A stretch of DNA of 41,381 nt from Leptotrichia hongkongensis. Lineage in GTDB: Bacteria > Fusobacteriota > Fusobacteriia > Fusobacteriales > Leptotrichiaceae. The DNA lies in the NCBI RefSeq assembly GCF_041538065.1, contig NZ_JBGORW010000014.1:1-41381 (forward strand), read 5' to 3'. Position numbers and translations under genes: made by a program. Of this stretch, positions 24,344 through 32,490 are shown one piece after another. Under the pieces are notes generated by a model. That model had not been told where the DNA came from and did no database searches. It worked only from the letters and a program-made list of their open reading frames with translations. Position 1 is the stretch's first letter, and the number at the start of each line of letters is the position of its first letter.

Positions 24344-24661
24344 AACTATTTTTCTCCTCTTTTTTAAGAATTTTATAAAATAACAATAATCCTCTTTTAA
24401 AACAAAACTTATAAACTATACTATTTTATATTAAGCTCTTTTAAAAAATAACAATAAATTTTATATTTATACAAATTAACAGCACAATCTTTTAAAAAAC
24501 GCTTTAATTCAAGGGTTTTTTATTTTTACTATTAAAATAAAAATAGAATTAAATCTCAAATAAGCTTGAATGTATTTTACCACATTTTCATCTAAATTAC
24601 ATTATATTTATATCAGATAAATAAAAAAAAAGCCATTTAATTTCTAAACAGCTCAATTTTT
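24344..24661. other. Intergenic region between kdsB and the D,D-carboxypeptidase gene
   Basis: About 320 bp of AT-rich DNA with no gene. It contains two loose copies of a TTTTAAAA(A)-TAACAATAA word (near 24372 and 24439), possibly promoter DNA for kdsB. On the side next to the carboxypeptidase there is a terminator (24622-24653). Nothing else was recognised. Confidence 0.4.
24622..24653 (-). terminator. Terminator after the D,D-carboxypeptidase gene
   Basis: On the minus strand AGCTGTTTA pairs with TAAATGGCT through two G-U wobbles and is followed by nine T. It closes the traX-nth-dacA transcript. Confidence 0.75.
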
Positions 24662-26119
24662 TTATGCAAGTCCAAGTGTTATAAATCTCAAAATACGTCT
24701 AAATAAAGACAACTGCTTATAGTCATTCTGTGCCACAATGTCAACAGTTTCTACAACCTTGTTATCATTTGACAGAACTTCAAGTTTACCTATTACATCT
24801 CCTTTAGAAATTCCTTCTTTTTCAGCTGAGACTTGTAAATCTTTTACTTCAAATTTATAATTTGTATTATCAATCTGGTAGACATTTGTTGTTAAAACAC
24901 CTTTTATTTCTTTTGCTTCAGCATTTTTTACCTTAAACTTTTTATTAATTTCCTGTCCTGCCTTGTAAACTGGTATCATACGTTTTTCCAGCTGTGTAAA
25001 TTCCTGCTTCTGATCTTCCGTTCTAGCATCGTCACTCTTATTTCCCAATGTGACTGAAATGATTTCAAGATTTCCTATTTTACTTGATACTATCATATTG
25101 TATCCAGCTTGTGCATGAAATCCAGTCTTCAGACCGTAAATTCCAAATTGATCCAAAAGATGATTTCTATTATTATAAACAACATCTTCTCCTGCTGAAT
25201 TTTGCAGCACCAATTCTGATTCCTTCATCCAAGCCCGTAATCTTTCATCTCTTATAGCTCTTTTTCCAAGTAAATACATGTCATAAGCCGTTGAAATATC
25301 CATATTCTTTTTTGTCATTGAAGTTGGAAGACCAGCTGGAGTATAATAACGAGTATCATTCATTCCAAGTTCTTTTGCCTTATCATTCATCAATTTTACA
25401 AAATTATCAAAGTTCCCTTTTCCTATGTGATATGCTACCAAATATGCAGCATTATTGGCTGAGTATATTATCTCTGCACGAAGTAAATCTTTTAAAGTAT
25501 AACAATCTCCTGCTTTTGCATTTAGCCAACTTCCACCCATATTTACTATTTCAGGAGTAAAGCAGACTTTATCATCAAGTTTCGCATTTCCTCTATCAAT
25601 TTGTTCAAGTGCAACTAAAATATTCATCACTTTTGTAAGTGATGCTATCGGATGTTTTTTTCTTGACATTTTATCCTTTAAAACTTTTCCATCTTCAGTT
25701 GCAATAAATTTTATTACTTCTCCATAATAGTGAGAAACTCCTTCATGCTCATGTTCTATAGCTTTTACGACTTTTTTCTTCTGAACAGTCTTTTTATTAT
25801 TTTTTGTTGATTTATTTTCATCAGTTTCTTCATCTTTTTCTTGATCACTATTTCTCTTTGAATTTGAAACGTTTTCATTAAAATATTCGTGCTTTCTTTT
25901 TTTGTTATGTCCTAAATGCTTTTCTTTCCCTCTTTTTGTTGCCTGTTCAACCTCATCATACTTGTTATCAGTCGAAACATTTTTTTTTTCTTCCTTAATG
26001 ACAGGATTACTTTCCTTAGAAACAGTCCCACCATTTTCCTGCTCTCCTTCCGCATAGGCTAAAATTGCAAATAATGCAATTACTCCAAGTATCAAAACTC
26101 TTTTTACCCTTTTAACCAT
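24662..26119 (-). CDS. dacA: D-alanyl-D-alanine carboxypeptidase, S11 family
   Basis: A penicillin-binding protein that trims the terminal D-Ala of peptidoglycan stem peptides. The ATG at 26119 is chosen because AAGGAAAAG precedes it and it gives a clean signal peptide (MVKRVKRVLILGVIALFAIL); the ATG at 26140 has no ribosome site. In this 485-residue form the S11 motifs are SLTK (160-163), SAN (220-222) and KTG (331-333), followed by a PBP5 C-terminal-like domain and a hydrophobic tail. Unusually, about 100 residues between the signal peptide and catalytic domain are low-complexity, rich in Lys, Glu, Asn and His. This linker may span the cell wall. Its neighbours are nth and traX, probably in one operon. 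Confidence 0.9.
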   Translation of the reverse strand: MVKRVKRVLILGVIALFAILAYAEGEQENGGTVSKESNPVIKEEKKNVSTDNKYDEVEQATKRGKEKHLGHNKKRKHEYFNENVSNSKRNSDQEKDEETDENKSTKNNKKTVQKKKVVKAIEHEHEGVSHYYGEVIKFIATEDGKVLKDKMSRKKHPIASLTKVMNILVALEQIDRGNAKLDDKVCFTPEIVNMGGSWLNAKAGDCYTLKDLLRAEIIYSANNAAYLVAYHIGKGNFDNFVKLMNDKAKELGMNDTRYYTPAGLPTSMTKKNMDISTAYDMYLLGKRAIRDERLRAWMKESELVLQNSAGEDVVYNNRNHLLDQFGIYGLKTGFHAQAGYNMIVSSKIGNLEIISVTLGNKSDDARTEDQKQEFTQLEKRMIPVYKAGQEINKKFKVKNAEAKEIKGVLTTNVYQIDNTNYKFEVKDLQVSAEKEGISKGDVIGKLEVLSNDNKVVETVDIVAQNDYKQLSLFRRILRFITLGLA

Positions 26120-26149
26120 TCTTTTCCTTTCTCCATTCATATTATAAAA

Positions 26150-26803
26150 TTATTTATTATTATTTTTCAAGTTATCTAAATTATACTTACAATATTCTCT
26201 AATTTCGCATATATCACACTTTGGCTTTCTTGCAATGCACTTATCTCTTCCATGTAAAATCATGTAATGCGAATATACAAACCAGTCTCTTTTGGGAATA
26301 AGTTTCATAAGTTCCCTTTCTATGATTTCAGGATTATCATTTTTCACAAATCCTATACGGTTTGACAGCCTTTTAACATGTGTATCAACAACAATTCCTT
26401 CCCTAATATTCCACAGCTCCCCAAGGACAACATTTGCAGTTTTTCTTCCAACGCCTGGTAATTCTATTAATTTTTCAAGTTCCTTTGGAATTATATCATT
26501 ATATTTTTCTAACATCATATCAGCGTTTAACTTTATATTTTTAGCTTTATTTTTATAGAAGCCTGTTGATTTTACATATTTTTCTAATGTCTTCAAGTCC
26601 ATTTTTCTAATATCTTTCGGCTCTCTTACTACTTTAAAAAGTTCTTTTGTAACAATATTTACACGAGCGTCAGTACATTGAGCCGATAAAATTACTGCTA
26701 TCATCAGCTGGTAAGGCGTTTCAAACTCTAGTGCAGCCTTTGGGCTGCCAAACTTTTCTTCTAATATTGGGAATATTTTTTTCAATCTTTCCTTTTTTGT
26801 CAT
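26150..26803 (-). CDS. nth: Endonuclease III
   Basis: A DNA glycosylase/AP lyase of base-excision repair that removes oxidised pyrimidines. The helix-hairpin-helix LPGVGRKTANVVLG contains the catalytic Lys, and VDTHVKRLSNRIG contains the catalytic Asp. The 4Fe-4S cluster cysteines are at the C-terminus in the C-x6-C-x2-C-x5-C pattern (CIARKPKCDICEIREYC). The ATG at 26803 is preferred, with GGAGAG four bases upstream; the frame extends to a TTG at 26815. Length 217 residues, as usual. It lies about 46 bp downstream of the traX-like gene. Confidence 0.95.
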   Translation of the reverse strand: MTKKERLKKIFPILEEKFGSPKAALEFETPYQLMIAVILSAQCTDARVNIVTKELFKVVREPKDIRKMDLKTLEKYVKSTGFYKNKAKNIKLNADMMLEKYNDIIPKELEKLIELPGVGRKTANVVLGELWNIREGIVVDTHVKRLSNRIGFVKNDNPEIIERELMKLIPKRDWFVYSHYMILHGRDKCIARKPKCDICEIREYCKYNLDNLKNNNK

Positions 26804-26849
26804 TTCTCTCTCCAAAAATGTACTAAAATTAATTATTATATTTATTAAC

Positions 26850-27512
26850 TCATATTGAAATTTTCTTTATAATTTCCAAAATAAAAAAATGTATTGGATA
26901 AAATAAATAAAAAAAATACTTCATACTTCTTCCTTTTTTTCCATTATACATAAAAATAAATATTAATGAAATCAATGAAAAAAACTGAGTATCAGTTAAT
27001 CCAAAAACATTTGGAAAAATCTTATTAAAAGTATTTAATATTAGAAAATTCATTAAAATTTTAAATTTATCATTTCTAAAAATATTAAAGTTCATAATAA
27101 GTAAAATTCCATAAATCCCATAATCGAACTCATATTTTTGAGAAATAAATAAAATAAATCCAATTATGCTAATTTTAATGAACCACAAAAATTTGGGCTT
27201 TATTCTTATACTTTTAAAATTAAAAACATAAATGGCCAATAACCCAAAAAATAAAGTAAAAAATACATTCATTGGATAATTATAACTAAATAAAATCGAT
27301 GGAAGCTGAATACCCACAGCAAAAATAAACAACCTTAACAGATATTTTTTTAAATTCCGAGTATGTGTATATCCTTCACTAAGTGTAAATGCAAATATTG
27401 GAAAAGCAATCCTTCCAACAATATTCAAAATCTCACTTCCTCCAACTATATAATGATAATGATCCAAAAACATTGTTATTATGCCAATTATCTTTAAAAT
27501 AAATAAACTCAA
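26850..27512 (-). CDS. TraX-family membrane protein
   Basis: A 220-residue protein with about eight hydrophobic segments. The start LKIIGIITMFLDHYHYI and the segment GRIAFPIFAFTLSEGYTHTRNLKKYLLRL match the TraX family, named for the F-plasmid protein that acetylates pilin. Chromosomal members occur widely in anaerobes, and their substrates are unknown. The start is TTG at 27512, seven bases after AGGAG. It is the first gene of a unit with nth and dacA, so an acyltransferase acting on the cell envelope is a reasonable guess. Confidence 0.85.
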   Translation of the reverse strand: MSLFILKIIGIITMFLDHYHYIVGGSEILNIVGRIAFPIFAFTLSEGYTHTRNLKKYLLRLFIFAVGIQLPSILFSYNYPMNVFFTLFFGLLAIYVFNFKSIRIKPKFLWFIKISIIGFILFISQKYEFDYGIYGILLIMNFNIFRNDKFKILMNFLILNTFNKIFPNVFGLTDTQFFSLISLIFIFMYNGKKGRSMKYFFYLFYPIHFFILEIIKKISI

Positions 27513-27860
27513 CTTATCTCCTATATCTACATTATTAATTATTCATTAAATTATGTGTCGATTTTTAAAATTCATTTTTTATTCTATTTTTTTATTATTA
27601 ATAACGTAAATTCTTCAAAAAAATTTATTTTTAACTCTACAAAGTCTTTATTTAAAACAATTTTTAAATTATCTATTACATTTAATCATATCATTTTTTG
27701 AATCTAATTTCAAGACTTTTTTTGGAAAATACAAAGTATATTCAAACTTCCTTAATGTCAAGCTGATAAAAAATAAATTACCTTAAATAAATAAATTAAA
27801 CAGCACTAATTTATTCCATAGTTTTCGTAATGTATATTACACTTTTATATTCTTATTTTA

Positions 27861-27869
27861 TGGTATAAT
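27861..27869 (+). promoter_or_regulatory. Extended -10 promoter of the binding protein-GTPase-ABC operon
   Basis: TGGTATAAT fits the TGnTATAAT extended -10 form; a -35 is not obvious. The predicted start near 27876 gives a leader of about 95 nt. Confidence 0.6.
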
Positions 27870-27898
27870 TTTTATAATAATTTTACATTTTTATAATT

Positions 27899-27942
27899 AG
27901 AGCCAAAATTCACTTGCAACTTTTTGAGATTCAGCTCTTTTT
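27899..27942 (+). promoter_or_regulatory. Leader hairpin with T-run, possible attenuator
   Basis: AGAGC (27899-27903) pairs with GCTCT (27934-27938), and CAAAA (27904-27908) with TTTTG (27922-27926), leaving a 7-nt bulge and a 13-nt loop. Five T follow. It lies about 30 nt before the start codon and could terminate early transcripts. Confidence 0.4.
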
Positions 27943-27971
27943 AAATAAAAATATTATAATAGGAGATTGAA

Positions 27972-29198
27972 ATGTTTAGTTTAGACGATACACTTTATGA
28001 GATTATAGACAAGTATCCTGAAGCTCTTGACTTTTTTATTGCTAATGGGTTTGAGCAATTGAAAAATAAACAGATGCTTGAGGTTATGGGAAAAAATATT
28101 AAGTTGAAAATGGCACTTATGTCAAAAAAAATTAATCAGGAACTGTTTGTTGAAAAGCTGGAAACATTTTTGCAAAAAGATGCAGATGTTGATGTTTCAC
28201 TGGATGAAAGCAAAGCTGATGAAAATAGTGACTTGATAATTGAAGGAGTTCTGCCTTGCCCTATCAGAATACCACTTTTAGAAGGTATAAAAGACTGGGT
28301 AAACGAACAGAACGAGAAAAACGATTATACTATTTCATATACCTTAAAATCAGCAAATTTAGGGCTTGACTGGGTTGTAGATAAAGTTAAGACAGGTAAT
28401 CCTGACAAAGTTTCAGATATATTGCTTTCGGCTGGATTTGAGCTGTTTTTTGATAAGAATTTGATGGGGCAGTATATGGAAAATGGTATTTTTGAAACAC
28501 ACCTTGAAAATATGAATAAAGATTTCTGCAACGAAACTATTGATTTGCGGGATCCTAAAAAGCGTTACGCAATAATGGGAGTCGTGCCAGCAATATTTTT
28601 AGTAAACAAGACTTCTTTGGGGGACAGAAAAGTACCAGAAACTTGGGCAGACTTGTTAAATGAAGAATTTGAAGACTCAGTTGCATTGCCAATGGCTGAT
28701 TTAGACTTGTTTAATGCTCTTCTTGCAAATCTTTACAAAGATTTTGGAATGGATGGGATACATAAATTGGCACGTTCATACAAAAAGAGCTTGCATCCTG
28801 CTCAAATGGTAAAAGCCAGAACTCGAACACCAGAAGCCCCTGCTGTCAGCATTATTCCATACTTCTTTTCACAAATGATTGATGGATCAGGAGATTTGGA
28901 GGCTGTATGGCCAAAAGATGGAGCTTTGCTAAGCCCAATATTTATGATTACAAAAAAATCTAAGGCAGATAAAATCAAGCCATTTATGGACTTATTTATG
29001 TCAAATGAAATTGGAACAATTTTTTCTGCAAATGGAAAATTCCCATCAACAAATCCAAATGTGGATAACCATTTAGAAGAACATCAGAATTTTAAATGGA
29101 TTGGCTGGGATTATATCTATAGCCATGATATTGGAAAAATTATTCGTGAATGTGAAGATGAATTTAATAATGATGTGCAAAAAAGCCTTGCACAATAA
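27972..29198 (+). CDS. Cytoplasmic solute-binding-type protein with N-terminal DUF1858-like domain
   Basis: A 408-residue protein with no signal peptide or membrane segment. Residues 1-66 form a small helical domain (SLDDTLYEIIDKYPEALDFF, then NGFEQLKNKQML) resembling DUF1858. The remainder resembles periplasmic binding proteins of the iron(III)/oxyanion type: LPCPIRIPLLEGIKDWV, LKSANLGLDWVVDKV, VPAIFLVNKTSLGDRKVPETWADLLN, and SIIPYFFSQ. Such proteins normally lie outside the membrane, so a cytoplasmic form is odd. It is the first gene of a three-gene operon with a GTPase and an ABC ATPase. The ligand is unknown; a metal or metal-cofactor role is inferred from the neighbours. AGGAG precedes the ATG. 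Confidence 0.75.
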   Translation: MFSLDDTLYEIIDKYPEALDFFIANGFEQLKNKQMLEVMGKNIKLKMALMSKKINQELFVEKLETFLQKDADVDVSLDESKADENSDLIIEGVLPCPIRIPLLEGIKDWVNEQNEKNDYTISYTLKSANLGLDWVVDKVKTGNPDKVSDILLSAGFELFFDKNLMGQYMENGIFETHLENMNKDFCNETIDLRDPKKRYAIMGVVPAIFLVNKTSLGDRKVPETWADLLNEEFEDSVALPMADLDLFNALLANLYKDFGMDGIHKLARSYKKSLHPAQMVKARTRTPEAPAVSIIPYFFSQMIDGSGDLEAVWPKDGALLSPIFMITKKSKADKIKPFMDLFMSNEIGTIFSANGKFPSTNPNVDNHLEEHQNFKWIGWDYIYSHDIGKIIRECEDEFNNDVQKSLAQ

Positions 29199-29228
29199 AA
29201 TTTAAAAAATAAAAAAGGAGAGATAACT

Positions 29229-29921
29229 ATGAATTTAATAATATTTTCAGGCCCACCATCATCAGGAAAAACAAGCGTTATTCTAAAAACAGTAGAGGCC
29301 TTAAAATCACAAGGAATGTCAGTTGGAGTAGTAAAATTCGACTGCCTTTACACAGATGATGACAAATTGTACGCAAAAGCAGGAATTCCAGTAAAAAAAG
29401 GAATTTCAGGAGCTTTATGTCCAGACCATTTCTTCGTATCAAATATCGAAGAAGTTGTGCAATGGGGAAACAGCCTTGGGCTTTCAATATTAATTACAGA
29501 ATCAGCAGGACTTTGCAATAGATGTTCGCCATATATCAAGGACATCAAGGGAGTCTGTGTAATTGACAATTTATCAGGAATTAATACGCCTAAAAAGATT
29601 GGACCATTATTAAAAGCCGCTGATATTGTGATTATTACCAAAGGAGATATTGTTTCGCAAGCTGAACGTGAAGTTTTTGCCTCACGTGTGAACTCTGTAA
29701 ATCCAAAAGCTGTAACAATGCACGTTAATGGGCTTACTGGACAGGGAGCGTATGAATTAAGTACACTTCTTTACGAAAAAGAACTGGAAATAGACAGCGT
29801 TCAAGGAATGGAACTTAGATTTCCAATGCCATCGGCACTTTGCTCTTACTGCTTAGGAGAAAAGAGAATCGGTGAAAAATACCAGATGGGTAATGTCCGA
29901 AAAATGAATTTACAGCAATAA
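29229..29921 (+). CDS. SIMIBI-class GTPase, HypB/UreG-like, with two CxxC motifs
   Basis: A 230-residue P-loop protein. The Walker A is GPPSSGKTS (8-16), and ESAGLCNRC (91-99) and ITKGD (136-140) are placed like the switch and base-recognition motifs of the HypB/UreG/CobW group, which load metals (Ni, Co, Zn) into enzymes. Cysteines stand out: C64, C96-x2-C99 and C205-x2-C208 near the C-terminus (CSYCLGEKRIG). These could bind a metal or cluster. It lies 30 bp after the binding-type protein and 35 bp before the ATPase gene; AAAGGAGAG precedes the ATG. The target enzyme is not encoded nearby, so the specific role is unknown. Confidence 0.82.
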   Translation: MNLIIFSGPPSSGKTSVILKTVEALKSQGMSVGVVKFDCLYTDDDKLYAKAGIPVKKGISGALCPDHFFVSNIEEVVQWGNSLGLSILITESAGLCNRCSPYIKDIKGVCVIDNLSGINTPKKIGPLLKAADIVIITKGDIVSQAEREVFASRVNSVNPKAVTMHVNGLTGQGAYELSTLLYEKELEIDSVQGMELRFPMPSALCSYCLGEKRIGEKYQMGNVRKMNLQQ

Positions 29922-29956
29922 AAAAATAGATAAAAATAACAAAAAAAGGAAAAAAT

Positions 29957-30973
29957 ATGAAAAATAACGATTTAATAAATAAATTGACTATTAGTGAACT
30001 TAGCAATAAATATCCCTTCGCAGAAAACTTTTTTACTGAAAACCACTTGCCTGTGGAAACTTTTCAGGATAAGACGTTTCACGAGTTCATCGTAACTTTT
30101 GCAGAAGATAAAATCGAGGACTTTGCACTGGATGTGGAAAAAATTGAAGAAAGCCTTGTTGACTACATTGAACAGATGAAACTTTTTTTGGGAATGGAAG
30201 AGGAAAATTCGATTGATATGCTTACAATTGTCGCTGGGCAAGATAAATCTGGGAATAAAGAGGGATTTGAGCGGCTTGATATTCATAAATCAGAAATTAT
30301 TTCCATTGTTGGTCCTACAGGCTCTGGAAAATCAAGACTTCTTGCCGACATCGAATGGACTGCCCAGAAAGACACTCCAACACAGCGTCAAATACTTATA
30401 AACGGTGAACTTCCAGACAAAAAATGGCGTTATTCCTCAAACAACAAATTAGTCGCACAACTATCGCAAAACATGAATTTCGTTATGGACTTATCAGTAA
30501 AGGAATTTCTAGAACTCCACGCTCAAAGCCGAATGATTGAAGATATTGATGAAACTGTGGAAAAAATCATTACCGCTGCAAACAATCTGGCTGGAGAACA
30601 ATTTGACTTGACTACTGCAATCACAGCCCTAAGTGGTGGACAATCTCGTGCTTTAATGATTGCCGACACAGCTATTTTAAGTTCATCTCCAATTGTCCTA
30701 ATTGACGAAATCGAAAATGCAGGAATTGACAGGAAAAAAGCCTTGGAATTACTTGTTTCATCTGACAAAATCGTATTAATGGCAACACACGACCCAACAT
30801 TGGCACTAATAGCAGATAAACGAATTATAATAAAAAATGGTGGAATCAGTAAAATTATTACAACAAGCCCTGAAGAAAAGAAAATTTTGAAAAAACTCGA
30901 TGAAATGGATGATATTATTCAAAAAATGAGAAGTGATTTAAGAAAAGGGGAAATTTTAAAAAGTGATTTTTAA
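29957..30973 (+). CDS. ABC ATPase with N-terminal DUF1858-like domain
   Basis: A 338-residue soluble protein. Residues 1-75 form a helical domain similar in pattern to the N-terminus of the binding-type protein (LTISELSNKYPFAENFFTEN against TLYEIIDKYPEALDFFIANG). The ABC domain follows: Walker A GPTGSGKS (119-126), signature LSGGQ (225-229), Walker B IVLIDE (246-251), H-loop His278. No transmembrane partner is encoded in the operon. The ATPase may act on soluble partners, as SufC or UvrA-like ABC proteins do. AAAAGGAAAAA precedes the ATG. A terminator follows at 31015-31054. Confidence 0.82.
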   Translation: MKNNDLINKLTISELSNKYPFAENFFTENHLPVETFQDKTFHEFIVTFAEDKIEDFALDVEKIEESLVDYIEQMKLFLGMEEENSIDMLTIVAGQDKSGNKEGFERLDIHKSEIISIVGPTGSGKSRLLADIEWTAQKDTPTQRQILINGELPDKKWRYSSNNKLVAQLSQNMNFVMDLSVKEFLELHAQSRMIEDIDETVEKIITAANNLAGEQFDLTTAITALSGGQSRALMIADTAILSSSPIVLIDEIENAGIDRKKALELLVSSDKIVLMATHDPTLALIADKRIIIKNGGISKIITTSPEEKKILKKLDEMDDIIQKMRSDLRKGEILKSDF

Positions 30974-31228
30974 TCAAGAAATTTGTTTTTAAAAATTAAT
31001 AATAAAAGTAAATTAGGGAGAAATATTCAGAATTTGTTTATTTTCTCCCTTTTTAAATGGAGAATAGAAAGAACTGAAACAACTGGAGAGTTTGAGAAAT
31101 TGATTAAAAAGTTCATATTACGTGATATTAAACCATAGCGTTTGTTAAATCGTTTTTTTGTACAAAAATGTCCTACCTAATGCAAAATTTTTTTATTATG
31201 GGCTAATATGAGCCTATTTCATAAACGA
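30974..31228. other. Intergenic region after the ABC operon
   Basis: Holds the operon terminator and AT-rich DNA. A short open stretch on the plus strand (31058-31138; RIERTETTGEFEKLIKKF, then ILRDIKP and a stop) has no start codon and could be a gene tail, but cannot be named. GGCT/AGCC at 31201-31214 makes a small stem. Confidence 0.35.
31015..31054 (+). terminator. Terminator of the binding protein-GTPase-ABC operon
   Basis: AGGGAGAAA pairs with TTTTCTCCCT around a 17-nt loop, followed by TTTTT. Confidence 0.85.
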
Positions 31229-32051
31229 AAAAATAACCGCTGTCTTTTACAACAACGATTATTTTAAAAATTAGCTTTATTTTTTATCACTATTTTTTCA
31301 ATAATTTCTCCATTTTCCAGGCCAATAGTGATTTATACTCCATTGCCTCAATATGTTTTTCTACACTTTCTTCTCCTTCTTTTAATTTTTCTTCTAATTC
31401 ATTTACTTCTTTTAATATAACATTATAAAAGTCATAGGCTTTTTCTTCATCTGGAAGTTTATTGTATTCTTCTCTTACTTTATCTATATTCTCCTGTATT
31501 TTTGAATATTTTTTAAACTTTGCAAAAGTAGTAGCTCTAAATAAATATTTGTAAATTTCAGTCCAAAAATACTTTCCATCATTTTCTACTACTTCTTCAA
31601 AAAAAACATCTAAATCTTCATATTTTTTAAACCAAGGGATTATTTTGTTTTTTATTTCTTCTAAAATACTTTTCATCCCTTTTTCCATCTTTTCTTCTCC
31701 GTCCAAATCTACAAATTCTGTTTGACCACCATTTCCTATAGAATTTTTCATTATATAACTATATATCGGTATTATTGCATACTCTACTCTTAATTCATGA
31801 TAATATCTGAAAAAACCTATATATTCAAATAATCCTAGTTTATTTAATTTAAAAAATCTCCCTGTTCCTTTCTTTTTATATCCGAAATCTTTCATAGGCT
31901 TATTAAAAATTTCTTTAAAATATTTCTTATATAGTTCATTATATTCTTTTGTTGATAATTCTTCCATTTCTTCTTCCTTTCTATTTCCATATTGTTATAT
32001 CTGATTTTTTTATTGTTCCATTAGATTTTTCAATTATTTTCTGGATTATTT
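31229..32051. repeat. Direct repeat copy 1 spanning an immunity gene and toxin tail
   Basis: Roughly 820 bp repeated at 32491-33316 (offset 1265, or 1262 at the left flank after small indels). The stretch 31300-32051 appears essentially identical to 32565-33316, and the two encoded proteins are identical over 224 residues. The left flank (AAATAACCGCTGTCTTTTAC and beyond) is also shared. Confidence 0.92.
31290..31967 (-). CDS. Immunity-type protein, copy 1 (DUF4304-like)
   Basis: A 225-residue soluble protein, identical to the product of 32546-33232 except for the last residues (LLKK against LLKNKVK). The N-terminal region (KPMKDFGYKKKGTGRFFKLN) resembles DUF4304 proteins, which occur as immunity proteins in polymorphic toxin systems; this match is from memory and uncertain. 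The C-terminal third is charged and helical. It starts 13 bp after a CdiA-type toxin tail, the standard toxin-immunity order. A purine-rich AGGAAGAAG precedes the ATG. It likely protects against a contact-dependent toxin whose active part is missing here. Confidence 0.7.
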   Translation of the reverse strand: MEELSTKEYNELYKKYFKEIFNKPMKDFGYKKKGTGRFFKLNKLGLFEYIGFFRYYHELRVEYAIIPIYSYIMKNSIGNGGQTEFVDLDGEEKMEKGMKSILEEIKNKIIPWFKKYEDLDVFFEEVVENDGKYFWTEIYKYLFRATTFAKFKKYSKIQENIDKVREEYNKLPDEEKAYDFYNVILKEVNELEEKLKEGEESVEKHIEAMEYKSLLAWKMEKLLKK

Positions 32052-32467
32052 TTTGTTCTTGTGAATAAGTGATTCCTTGTCCTCTTGCATTTGAAGCCGG
32101 ATTCATATTTGCTTTGAACATTGCACTCGCAAGCACTGGGTTGACACTGATTACTCCTGTGTTCTTGATGTCCTTTATCCCTGCATTGTTCCCTTCAATC
32201 TCGACAACGTTGTCAAAAGGTCCGCTTACCTGGCTGTTCAGGTTCGGACTTCCATTAACCTGCAAATTTCCGCTAAAGCTTCCGGTTAATTTTGATAGCG
32301 AAGCGTTTCCAGCGACCTGCACCGCTCCATTAACTGAGCCTGTCCCCTTTCTTAATTCCTATTGAATTTGAAGAGATCAGCTCCCTGCCAGTCGCCCCGC
32401 CATTTTCCAGTTCCTCTCCATTTGCGTCCTCAAACGGGCTTCTTATGATATTTGGAGCATTAATTAT
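31981..32467 (-). pseudogene. Displaced CdiA/hemagglutinin C-terminal fragment with toxin tail
   Basis: Reading from about 32467 down, the frame encodes NAPNIIRSPFEDANG, then GATGRELISSNS, until a frame change at the GGGG of 32344-32347. It then continues as GSVNGAVQVAGNASLSKLTG, NPVLASAMFKANMNPAS and ends in a tail, ARGQGITYSQEQKIIQ to KKSDITIWK, typical of CdiA-CT nuclease C-termini. The GC-rich adhesin part contrasts with the AT-rich tail, which marks a recombination junction near 32080. There is no catalytic toxin core and no start. It lies 13 bp upstream of immunity copy 1. It is best seen as an orphan, inactive cdiA-CT fragment. Confidence 0.65.
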
Positions 32468-32490
32468 TCAGAATGTATGAAAAATGTGAG

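Larger units (their letters stand above)
27513..27971. other. Intergenic region upstream of the binding-protein operon
   Basis: A 459-bp gap between divergent transcription units. No gene is recognised in 27513-27840. The end next to the operon contains an extended -10 promoter and a leader hairpin, listed separately. The rest is AT-rich DNA without clear structure. Confidence 0.4.

Noticed and set aside
24344..24480. Loose repeats of TTTTAAAA-TAACAATAA considered as an origin or iteron cluster
   Set aside because: Only two inexact copies, in DNA so AT-rich that such similarity is expected by chance.
31058..31138. Open stretch considered as an insertion-sequence transposase tail
   Set aside because: Only 26 codons, no start, no terminal inverted repeats and no recognisable transposase motif.
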